64,000 bases of DNA from Lepturacanthus savala. Its lineage: Eukaryota; Chordata; Actinopteri; Scombriformes; Trichiuridae. Of this stretch, positions 26,801-38,900 are shown piece after piece. The notes beneath the pieces are model-generated. The model was not told where the DNA came from. It was given only the letters and a program-made list of their open reading frames with translations, and made no database searches. Made by a program: the position numbers and the translations under genes. The stretch lies in assembly GCA_030544235.1 (NCBI GenBank), contig CM060469.1, positions 7,240,017 to 7,304,016 of the forward strand. Direction: 5' to 3'. How positions within the stretch are numbered: position 1 is the stretch's first letter; each line of letters begins with the position of its first letter.

Positions 26801-29800
26801 TGACGTGTTTTCTTTTAGCCAGAGAACGGTTCCTGGGACAGAAGCATGATGATCTATCTCTGTTTGACGAGCTGCTCTCTTGTAATTTAATGTCTAAACA
26901 GAACTATTGCTTTAGTTCACCTTGATGTCAGGAAACTTGGTATGCACCACGTCGGCTGTGGTGGGATGGAGCGCTGGAAGCTCCCTGTACAGGTTTGGGA
27001 AACACACCAGAGATCCCAGCAGGATCTGGGCCTCCACTCTCGGGGCCTGGGATGGAGGAGGCAGGGAATTGAGGAAAAAAAAAATGAGGAGGTAAATATT
27101 AAGTATTTTTTTTTCTCTCTTCTTTAAAATGCGATTTTGTTTCTGTGTTTAACTACATTAAGGGATGAGCAGGCAGTGACTCTGGATGCCGCGATGATGA
27201 AGTCCAGAATCAGCATGGTGGCTCCGGGTAGGCCGATGCTGAAGAACCTGGGACTGCAGTGCTTGATAATGGTGTTCACAATGTCCTAGATAGAAAAAAA
27301 TAAATGAATCAATCACACGTCCTATAACTACAGCAGATTTGCGCGCTCTGCAAAAGCACAAATGTTCATTGGACTTATAAAAAAACAGGTACAAGTAGGT
27401 CTCCCGCCCGTTTACAGTACACTACCTGGTCTTGGTGCAGCAGTCCTTGGTGCATGATGTTGTAGAAATGTGTAAGGAAGTCGGTGTTTGGGGAAACATC
27501 TTGTCGCCTTTTCATGATCCTGCAGATCAGCTTATAGGCATGAAGCTTCCCCTGCTTGTAACGCTCTGTCAGCATGGTGGCCTGGTGAAAAATGCACACA
27601 TGCACAAACAAATATATACATATAATATGTACAAGTATAAAAAATCAGACTAGATATGCAGTATGTGCTGCATGTAAGGTAGTTATGCTGTTAACTGGAT
27701 TGTTTGGGTGTTAATGTGACAATATAACATAAAAAGCAAAATAGAGATTGCCCTTAATCTCATGTGTGATCTTAATATCACGAATATCAGAGGTTTTATA
27801 GTGAATAACAGTCAAACCTACCTTGAAGAGCCAGGGAGTGAGGATTCTCAGGGGTGGGATCAGAACAGGGGGCGGGGGAGATGACTGGTTGTCATGAGAA
27901 ATGCCCAAATTATCTCTTATCTGAAAAAAAAAGTGAGATTATATAATTTATAGGCAGCCTTCACAGACAATGCTGTGCATTATTTGTGTGTATCAGTATG
28001 CACCTTCGCCAGGTTTTGCCACAGTTCACACAGGTAGTCGAAGACTTGAGCATGAATCTCTGGATCTTTGATGGTATTGACATCCCCCAGGATACCCAGC
28101 ATCCTCCGCCACATCACCGTGGCAACATCTGCGTGCCATCCAATTAGAGAGCCACCTGCCATCACACTGCAGTCCTCGCTGGGGAACTCGCTCGTTTCTA
28201 GAATCAATCAATGAATCAATCAGCGACTCCCGCCTGTCGTTTTGCAACTGAGAGCTCGGTGGAAGAAAACCGCGTGGAGGTGTGTGAGCGTTACCCAGGT
28301 CATCGGGGGTTTGGAGGACGGAGTTGTGGAGCTTCTGGTCCAGCTGGAGGTGTGTGTGCGAGTGGGAGGACGTGCGATCGGTGTGCTCTGCTGTCAGCGT
28401 GGCGGGGGAGGGCGTCTGGGAGCGAGAGCCGCCGAGGGAATGCATGGGCGATGCGCTCTCCGAACCTGGAGGTGATAAAGCCACAAACAAAGAGAAACAC
28501 GTCGGTATACGACCATGTACAAATGAATAGTTCTCCAGAATGTTATGCACATACCAGTCACAGTGACTGTGTGGCTGAGGCTGCTGGTCTCAGAGTCGAT
28601 GTGAAGCGTCGTCAAACTTGCTACTTCATGTTCTTCACAGGCCACGCCGCCTCCCAGACTGTCCTGGTCCAGTGAGCTGCCTCGTCCTCCTCCTCCTCCT
28701 CCTCCAGATCCGACTCCACCTACACAAGCTTCTGAGCTGTAAGTAAAATCTAAAAAAAAAAAAAAAAAAAGCAACGCTGAAGATTAGGAAACATTTGGGT
28801 TCAAACAAAACAATATAGGGATTTCTCTTTAGCAGGTTTTCCGCATTAGGGCAAATCAGGAGTGCACAGACTTAGTTTTTAGCCAGTTACCCCCTAAAGT
28901 TTACAATAATAATTGCAAAAAAGACAATTTTGACTATACAAATTTCAAACAGCCAGAACCACTGTTCATTTTATTAATATTCCAAATTCCAAACAATAAG
29001 TATAATAGTAATAAGATAATAATATACTATATAATAATATACAATAAGATATTGGTCTTTACATGAGTGCTTTTCCCATTTGATCTAAATTTTAATGAAA
29101 TAAGTACAACTTCCTGCTGATATTACTAATAATGAATGAGAAGGAACACTACTTTAAAATGTATTACCCCAAAAACATGAATCCGCTGAGTATCTCACAA
29201 TATCCCTAACTTATTGTGGATAGTGTAATATTAAATCAATAGACAAACTTTTAGGGGTCAAGCTATTCTTTCAAATGTTTAAAATAAATAGTGTTGGAGT
29301 TTGTATATATTAGAGGGAAAAGTAACTGATGCTTGTTCCTTACTATCAAACTTGCAGGTAGAGTACTGAAAGGCATTAAAAGAATCCGACTGGCTGTCTG
29401 AGCTAATGACATCGGAGCCGCTGGCACTAGCGGGTGACGTCCACTCAGAGGGAACTCCAGGATCATCGATGGGCCGGAGGTCATCGGAGGGTCGTGATCC
29501 TGGACTCTGACCAGCCTCCAGGAGCTCCGGCAGGTCCCTGGGAACCTCCAGGCTGCCCGGGCTGCTGCCACGACGGCCCTGTGTGTCGAGGAGGAGAAAA
29601 CAGGATCTAAATGGGCCTTGAAGTGGGTTGGATTGTAAATTTACACTGATGATGGGATATTTCTGGTAGCAAATTAAGACTAAGAAACTAAATGTGCAAA
29701 ATTTAGGGCCAAATGCAACAGTTTCCACTACCATGCCACATCTGTTGGTGTGTGTGTGTTATACTGACCGCTGTTCCTTTGGCCCTCAGTCTCTCCTGGA

Positions 29801-29957
29801 TGAACTCATCCATGAGGTCAGAGAAGTTCGGGTTGCTGCTCCCCACGTCCGTGGAGACTGGACGGGCCTTCTGGACCACCTCCTCTTTGTTGGCTGAACA
29901 CACACATACATGGAGGCAGACAATAGTCAAAGATAGGAACAGACACGTCGAGAAACC

Positions 29958-29996
<39 letters not shown>

Positions 29997-32900
29997 ATGA
30001 AGCTTCACAGATGGACACGCAGACAAGTGAGATGTAGACGGACAAAGATATGACCTCACTCACAGTGGTAGACAGTGAAAGATATATATACCCACGCAGA
30101 CAGCTCAAAAGACACACATTTGGGTCATAACTTAATTATTTAAGCTTCAAGTCTGACTAGCAAAGTCCGTTTAAAGTGGAAACAGACAACTTTTCAAATT
30201 ACCGCCTCTAGGATTTCCAAGTGGTATTTTTGTTTGCGCCACTGTCACAAATGCAAACAGAACAAGTGTTCCATGGAAGTCTGTTCCCCACTTTGATGCA
30301 TTTCCTCTTAATTTAACCTGGACCCACATTTCTGCTATGGCTAACCATAAACATAACCTAAATCCTAACCGTAACCTGAGATGTGATGCTACGCAAAACA
30401 CAATTCCAACAGGGAGAAATCTTTTTAGGAAAGGGGAGCAGACTACGACACCTGATCGCATCCCATTTTCCTCAGGGCCTATAGCTCCAACGGCACTTTG
30501 GAAATGAGACAGAAGAAAGAAGCATGTTCACTGAGGAGGTACATTGAAGTTGTCACAATTTTACCCTGAATTCGGGAACAGGCAAAAGCTACTGTAATGA
30601 TGGGCACGGCGAAGCAATAACACAGACGGAGTAACGTGATTGCTTCACAAACAACAGGGGTTGGCGTAGGGATGGAGGCGGCAGTAACGTTAGAAGAAGA
30701 ATTGTGAGTTTGCTTATTCATCAAGTTCACTGTCTAATCAATAAAATAAGCCTTTTTTACCGGGAGACTGTGCCCAGTAACACTGAGGGTGTCATTATTC
30801 TATAGTTATTAAAACTGTGTAATCAATATTTAAGTTAAAAAACTTTAAAAAGTTGTCTATTTCCACTTTCAGCAAATTATTTAACCCTCTCAATATTTGT
30901 ATACATATATTTTTCTGTATGTAGTGTCTTTGAGTAAAAAGAAAGGCATTTAAAACGATTTTTATTATTATTATTATTGTGATATGGTGACATTTTGCTT
31001 TAAATTTTGCCTGCTTTACTTCCCAAGACGGAAGCAGCTCGATTCTGTGAGAGTTTTACACCCAACACAACTCCTGCAGCACCATTAGCAGCTGTGGAGT
31101 ATTTCAATTACTGTGGTTGAAAGATCGGAATTCAGATATTAGAATAAAATGTCACGATATCCATATAGCGAACTGGAGTTTCCCTCTTATGGATTGTGAG
31201 AGTAGCCCTGGTGTAAATGTGCTGTAGGCCCTGAAGTTAGCAAAAGACCGACCGTTGGAGGGGGAGAAAAAAAAAAAAGCCACAACACAGCAGGCAAACC
31301 CATCAGAGAAGCGATGCAGGAGTTAATTCACACCATGCACGAAGAGCGAGAGAGAGAGTATCGCTGTGTTAGGTCCGAACAGGCAGCATGTCAGAGGCCC
31401 ACATTAGTGCGGTGTTACTACGGGTCATGTTGCTGTGAGCTTGGAGGCGATGACAGCGGCCGAGTTTATAAACTCCGACAGCAGACAGCATCCATCAACC
31501 CAAAGTCAGATGAGAGTAAATCTGCTGCCTTTAACAGACTAATCATCGATTCATGAAATTCAGGCCGACAGAGCCAGACTGCTTACACAACAACCGTGAT
31601 CAATAAAGCCTAAAAAAACAGAACAAAAATTTCGACTTTGCTGCCACCTAGGTGATGGAAATTTCACCACTTCATTTTTTTTTTTAAATTTCAAATGAGA
31701 TTTAAGACTTGGCCTCTTAGCACAATACAAAGAAAGGTTATGTTCAAACTGCTTTATGCCAGGGAATTGGGAACTGAGGTCGCCAGCAAATAAAAAAAAA
31801 AAAAAGTCTAGTGGCACTTAAACAAAGGTTCTATAAATAAATACTGCCATGTAAACTGTATTAGACATTAAATTACAGCATGAAAGGGTTGGTATTATGG
31901 TCTAAGTAAAAGAAGCACTGTAGACATGCTAAGCTGTGATGGGACATCACAGTACAGTTAATTCACGCAGCTTCTGTCCTCTTAAATGACTTTACAAGCT
32001 TGAAAACCCACCTTTGCAGATCAGTGCATTAAAAGTATGTTGTATATGGTCAGCCAATTAAGGATGAGCTTAACTACTCCAATCAACTCTATTGTTTTTC
32101 TATCTGACCTAATGAAATATCTGATGACATAGCCTGGTTAAATGTGGGGGTTACTGTAGCTCAGAGAAATAATCAGCTGTTTTGAGGAGGCAAAAACAGG
32201 GGACAAAAAGGACATAAGCTTTCATGTCCATTCATTTGTGAGGACTTAAGAGATGAAACATGGTTCTCTTTTTACAGGAATAATTCCAGTATGTTAAAGT
32301 AAGCTCATTTTAATAAGCTGAGCATAGACTTTTCTTTTTAGTGCTGTGATCTGTTAAGGTGTGTAGTTAAACTCATAGAGCCCCCGATAGAGGGCTCCTG
32401 TGTTTAACACTTAACTATCAGCAGCAGCAGCAACAGAATTAAACCAGTTCGACAGCACAGGCAACCACACATCCGCACTCGTTTCTGCTTTTTTAGCCTG
32501 CATGGAAGTCGCCGTCAACGTTGTTGAATCCGCGTATGCTATTTCAATTGGTTCACAATCGTTTGAGGAGAAGTCTGCCGTTTGCTGTGTCAAATCCCAC
32601 ACATCTGGCACAAAAGTAGACAAACCAAAAGAAACCTGCAGGAGACTGGCGACTCTGCAAGTAACACGTATGAGCAAAATGGCTGTGTAACAGTAATTCC
32701 ACATAAAAGACAGATTCAGATGGTGTGAGCGTCTTATTTTCAAGTCGTTTAACCCCAATTCTGCAGTCTGCTGCTCCTGAGAATTAGAACGAATAGAAGA
32801 AGGACATTTGCACAACACAAACCATACCAGACTGTTGATTTGAATGTACGTTCCAACCCATTCAAACTCTGTGTATACACCACACCATCATTATAAAAGA

Positions 32901-35900
32901 CAGCCGTTCTCACATAAGGGCTTATGCTGCATTCTAGTGGTCTGAGAATGAACTACAGTAATGTTTCCACTACATGTAAACATACCAACTAGTGTTGATT
33001 CTCCTTAAATAATTCACATCACTGGTTTACCTTCTTAAACCCAATTTCATACTTAAACATATAGATGTAAAACACAAAGCTTTGAAGACAGACAACATTT
33101 AGGGACTTTTCTGTGGGTTTTTTATGTATAGACAACATTTAGGGACTTTTCTGTGTTTTTTTTTTAATGTATAGCCAAGGACAGATTCTTGTATCTGTGC
33201 CTCATTTTATTTCTTTATTTCCTTCTGTGCAGCTGTAAGGGGACTGGAGTCCTGGGAGGAGGAGGCGGAGGAGGCACGAGGAGGCGGCATGCAACATCGA
33301 GGAGATGGAGGAGGTGGAGGAGGAGGTGGTGAAGAAGAGGGGGAAAAAAGGAGACGAGGTTAAAATCCCACAACCCCTTAGAAGGAAAGAACAGGATGAG
33401 GAGGGAGGGGGGGCCTCTGAGGTAGAGGGACAAGTGGAAAAGGTATGGGAGGAGAAGGAGGAGGAGGAGAAGGGAGGGGTCCTCGAGAGGAGGCAGGCTG
33501 GAGGAGGGGCTACGTTCAGGAGGAAACACATCAACAGGGAGTTTGAATTTCAGTCCAGCAGCAAGATGATGAGTGTCAGCCAAAAAATAAAAAATCATTC
33601 CATCATAACAAACCAGTTAAAAACAGCCAAAAAAGGAAAAAAGAGAGTTGTTGATGTTTGTGTTTTTGTGAGTATTTGTCTTTTCCCGCAGTTTGTTGTT
33701 GGGACTTTACTGGGTGTTTTGCCCCTTTTTGTGAGCGCTTCGGCCGTTGCGATCCTCACCTGGCGTGGTCGTCTTTCGTCCAAAGTAGCCCAGGACGTGG
33801 GAGTAGAGGTCTCTTAGCGACGCGTCGCCCATGGCGGCCCGGCCCTGCCGCTGTGGCGACGAGCCCTGGGACGACCCCTGACCTCGGGGCCGGGGCTTGG
33901 AGGACAGGGCGTGCACCACGCTCTTATACATGCCGCCGAGCAGAGCCCCCTGGTGGTGGCGGGAGGCGGTGCTGCCCGGCTCTTGGGAGCGGGAACGGGA
34001 GGCCCGGGACCGCAGGGCGGATCGTCCCAGGCGGCCGCGCACCCCCGACGAGCCGGAGGAGCCCGAACCGCTCGGCGAGGCCTCCGGGTGAGCTTCGGAG
34101 ACCTGGTTCGATCCAGCACAGGATCCGGGATGCTGCAGCTGCTTGTCCTTGTCCCCTGTTCCCGTCCCTGTCCTGTTCTCCAGGCTTCCGGCGCCTGCTG
34201 TGCCCCCCGCCCCGCTGTTATCTGGAACAGTCCCGGATCCCAACCTCTCATGCGCCGCTACTCTGTGGCCCGCCACAGAGCCGAACTTACCTGTGCCCCC
34301 TGCTCCCGGCTTCCCCCCCGCCCCGGCCCCGGACCCTTGTCTCTCGCCTGCAGAGTGGCTGTGGGTGTGGAAGTGACTGAGGCGCCGCAGCCGGGCTTTC
34401 CAGTGGGCCTCTTTGCTCTCGAGGGGGTTGTGGAACTGGACGGACTCGGTCGAGGGGCGGAAGCTGACGTGGACGCCCCCGGAGTGGAACCTCTTGGCGC
34501 TGCTGCGGGACATCTTGAGTTTAGCCGGGTCGACGGCTTGGGGAGTTTGAACCGGTTCAGCGCTGGATTCTAGTTCGTCTTGTCTGATTAAACTGGGCCT
34601 CTCGCTCGAGGCTCCGTTTTTATCAACCTTCTCTTCGCCCATTTCCTTCCGCATGTCACGTTTTCCCTCCCACCCTGAATTTCCTCCCCTTTTCTCCTTC
34701 TCCCCAGCGTGTCTTTCTAAGCTGGCAGTCTTAGCGTTGGGGGACGGCCAATGACACTGCAGCTCCAGACACTCGTAGATGCTCCGCTGCTCCGCATCAC
34801 TGTCCTCCGTCGAGTCGACGCTGCTATGTCTCACTGATTTACTTACCTGCCTGTCCTCTGTCACTACCTGCCTCTCCTCTCTCACCACTTTTTTCGCCTC
34901 TCCTAACTGTCCCACGTGTTCTATTTGTGTTCTCGCCACCCCAGTTTGCACTGGCACAGGTGAAGGTGTAGGTGCGGCATTGTCTTCTAATAGATGCCCG
35001 GGGCTATCTCTCTCCCCCGCCTCCTCCTTCCTCTCAGCTCCTTTGTGAGTGAAGTAGTCCCGAATGGAGGAGAATAAATCCTCCTCCTCTGCCGCAGCCC
35101 CAGTTTCGCCACCCTCCTCTCCGTCCATTTCCTTTTCCGTTGAACAGTTGAAGGCCGAATCCCAGTCGCTTACCCAATCGGAACTGGAACCTCGGCTTTG
35201 AGGGCCGGTCTGGTGCCAGAACCGGTCGCACACACTACCATCATCTTGTCCCTCCGAGACGGAGGGAACAACACCATTGGAGAGGGTAAAAGGGGTGGGG
35301 GAGGGGGAGTGGAGGGGGTGTGGGAGTGGCTGAGCTGCGTGGCTATTGGCTGTGAGTAAGGAAGTAGCTGTGGAGTGGTGGTGGTGGTGGGAATTGGGGA
35401 TCGAGCTGGGATCCCTCTGTTGGTCTTCACCTTTGACCCGCTCTGCGATGAAAGGCTCCATGATGTCGGAGGCGCTGCTGCTCCTCGCGAGGGAGGAGAG
35501 GGCCGGAGGGTCCAGGTCGCAAGCCCCTCCCTGGAACACCTCGGAGCAGGAGGTGGGAGGGGCTTCGTCGCTCTGGGAGGAGTGTCGCATCCGAGATGGG
35601 TGGGACGTCAGCGTGATGGGCGGGTCCTCGAGGTCTGGTAGATGAAGATAAATGAAGAAAAGTTACTGGAGAATCATACGATATAAAAGCAAACCCTAAA
35701 TCATTTTAAAAAAACATCATAAATCATTTTTGATTTTTGATTAATTATTTTATTTTGATGATCAGAAGAGGTCCGGCCACATGTTTCTGAAGTGGCTTGA
35801 CAAGATAAGTAGATGCTATGTAAGAAAGTCCTTTTTTTAAAGTAAGAAAGAAACAAATGACACAATTACGTTCAAGATTAAGGGTATGGCCCTGAATGAT

Positions 35901-38900
35901 AAAATCTAATCTGCAGTCACAAATCATTACACAAGGTTCATAAATGGGTTTAGCTAAATAGGATAAAATCCAAACAGATATTAAGCTAAGGTGTGGATCT
36001 TCCCAGTCTCTGTATATATATAAAAAACAGTTGTCTGGGTGGAGCAAATTCTTCTTCTTCCTTGCAGAGTCTTTAAATTTATACAAATTCATAATTTGAG
36101 ATCATTCTGGACGGCAGCCGGTCTAATAGCAACTGACTCTTAATCGTCGCTTGTCGATTTAACCCCAAAATCACATTAATTTTGATTGTAAGAAAACCTA
36201 ATCTATAGTGTTTTATATTTCTGTGTCTGAGGTCTATTTGGCAGTTGTTGGACTTCGACAAAAACATACAATATCATCATTAAGGGAGAGAGGAGTCAAA
36301 CAAACACCATCCTAAGAATAAATGATATTCATAAAATATCACAGGGATATCCCAGTGGTCGGCATCTCCACAAGATTTAACGAAATAGTATATTAGGGAA
36401 TATACATGCAGCCAGGCAGCTCATGCGAAAAGATGCAGAGAAACAAACATGCAGATGTGAAAACATGCAAGTCAATCTTACAGTTTACATCAAATAGTAG
36501 GAAAATTAATGTATGAGAAACTCAAAATGTTAGATGCTATTGTTCTTTAGTTTCAGGAAAAAAAAAACAGCATATGATGGAATACATAAACCAAAGTATA
36601 TAAAGCTTTTTTCAGTCATGACTGCTTTGGGCAAAACATTTAAAGTTAAATCATTTAAAAAAAATATGTCTTAATTTCCAGTCATGACATTAACATTCTC
36701 TAGAATTACATATTCATCCTTCCTTCAACTCTCTCACACTATATCACATACACACTGCAAAAACAGAAATCTTGACATGTGAAAATATCTTGTTTTTGGT
36801 ACTATTAGACCAAAATTTAGTAGAATTATCTTACTCCACTGATATAATTTATCTCATTACATTTTTTCTGCTGGACTTTAGTCAATTAGTCAAAATAGTA
36901 GCAGTGCTAAAATATGCATTTGTACATGTATTGTCACATGCAGAATTTCAGTCAATGCTTTTTAGATTTTTATTTTCTGGGGAAAGATGCACAGTTGATG
37001 TTCAAGCATTTTTTAAAATCTCCATCATTAGGTCATAAAAGGGAATGCTGTGTATGATTCTAGATGTATCACATGCAAACTGTTGCTTCAGTAAAGACAA
37101 AGAGTTAAGACAGAGAAATTGACAGACACACACACGACAGGCATAAAGTTCATCTGCAAATGTGAAAGTTTCTAGGCAGACAGCAGGCAGGCAGGCAGGC
37201 AGGCAGTACAAAGAGTGTGTACCTGCCAGCCGGTCGGCAAGGGGGGGTAGTAAAGGGTGGTGGTGGTGGTGGAGGAGGACAGGAAGAGGCGGAGCCAGAG
37301 CAGGAGCACTCTTAGCACTGCGGATAAAGGCTGAGGACAGCAGAGAGTCGCCCGTAGAACAGCTACGCAGGGCTGAAGAGGTGGGAAGAAGAGATTGAAG
37401 AGAAAAAAGAAGAGGGAGGGGGAGAAGGTGAGGCGGCGGTGGAAAGCAATTAATGAGAGGTGGTGAGAGAGAAAAGGAGGGAGGAAAGTGTTGACGAGTG
37501 AAGAGTTGAGTGGAATAAAAGTGAACGCGAGACGGAAAATGAGGCAAAAAATGAAGCGATAATTGGTAGAGAAGAAGTAAAAATGTAAAAAATAAGAAAA
37601 AGTTGCATCGAGTGTTGAGAGGAGAAGGATTAGAAAAAAAAAAAACGGTGAAAATAAATGATTCATGGAGAGAAGGGATGAAGAACAGAATGATAGTTTG
37701 GAGAGAAAGTTGAGAACTTAGTGAAAAGACAGAAGAGACGGGGAAGGTGAAGGGGGAGTGAGACAGGGTTATCTCTGCAGGAAACAGTGAGACAGTGAGA
37801 GGCAGGCAGCAGCTCGGCACTTTGGACAGCTCAAATCACCTCTTCTTATAATCTTATCAACCATGATACACAAACTGCATATTTAAAGTCAGTCAGATAC
37901 AGACAAACCGTATGATATAGATACACTTAACTCTCAGTCACAGCAAAACAGTCTGCGGACCTGAAAGAAAGTTAGACTGGACTCATTGGAAAAAAGAAAA
38001 AATAATAACACACACAGTGAGAGGTATTACTATCCAATTACTACTGTGAAGAGGGTTAACTGATTTTATACTTTACTAAAGTTTGTAAATTAACTGATTA
38101 TTAATATTTTTTGTATTATTTATTTAGTGCAGGCAAATGATACACAAACGCACAACAATATGATGAAGTGGCACCTATAACCTCAGGAATAAACTAAAAA
38201 AAAAGGGATTTTATTTTCAGACCAATCCATCTGGCTGTAATATATTATTATTAACATAGGTGGAAATTCCAAAGTTGTATTTAATTTTTAATATAAAAGA
38301 AATGTTAGATAAATGCACAACACACGTGCTGCTAAATGTAAAACAAAGAGTTTAATTGTTGAAAAATTATGACCTCCCCCTATTCCTGAAGGTGGTTTGG
38401 TCCAGATGCTGTTTTCCAGTGGGCGGGGCCAGTGGCTAACAGCTAATTTTGACAGTAGCTACGTGGAAGAAACCATACAAATTAATATGTAGAAGCTAGT
38501 AAATCACTTATCACACCACCTTTTGTCTAAAATCAGCCTCTTTTTTAACAGTCTGCTGGTTAAGATCAGACCTAATGTTGTTAACAAGCTCTAACAATGT
38601 AAGTTATCGTAATGGCAGCGACTAGAGGGAGGGAGGAGGGAAATGGGGTGCCCTCCTCTAACGATATTATACCCTCTAGAAATTATTCTATTAAATTTAG
38701 TGTTTATTTTCCCCCTAACAATTGAAATGCGATCTTCACCCCTGATTAATAATATTTAAATTTGCTCCATACAGCTATTAATGTCTTATCATGTGTTATG
38801 ACTGCTTCTTTCCTACCAAAGGCTAGAGTTGAAGGCTTCACATAAACAAGATTATGCTGGGAAGGAGGGATGACAGTAGGCATACACACAACTTCCTGTT

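Larger units (their letters stand above)
29894..33759. other. ralgapa1 intron 18
   Basis: A 3.9-kb intron downstream of the two exon 18 donors. It contains a (GGA)-rich block on the plus strand (33240-33500), a 40-bp tandem duplication and several A-runs. Long open frames in the GGA block are low-complexity artefacts. Confidence 0.6.

Noticed and set aside
33305..33817. 170-residue plus-strand frame rich in Glu, Lys and Gly
   Set aside because: Lies in the purine-rich part of ralgapa1 intron 18 and reads antisense into exon 18. Low complexity, no splice context.
33658..34573. Long plus-strand frames opposite exon 18 (220-240 residues)
   Set aside because: Antisense shadows of the GC-rich coding exon on the minus strand.
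37002..37820. 272-residue minus-strand frame
   Set aside because: Only 37223-37372 has splice sites and protein-like content. The rest is translation of the CU-rich intron.
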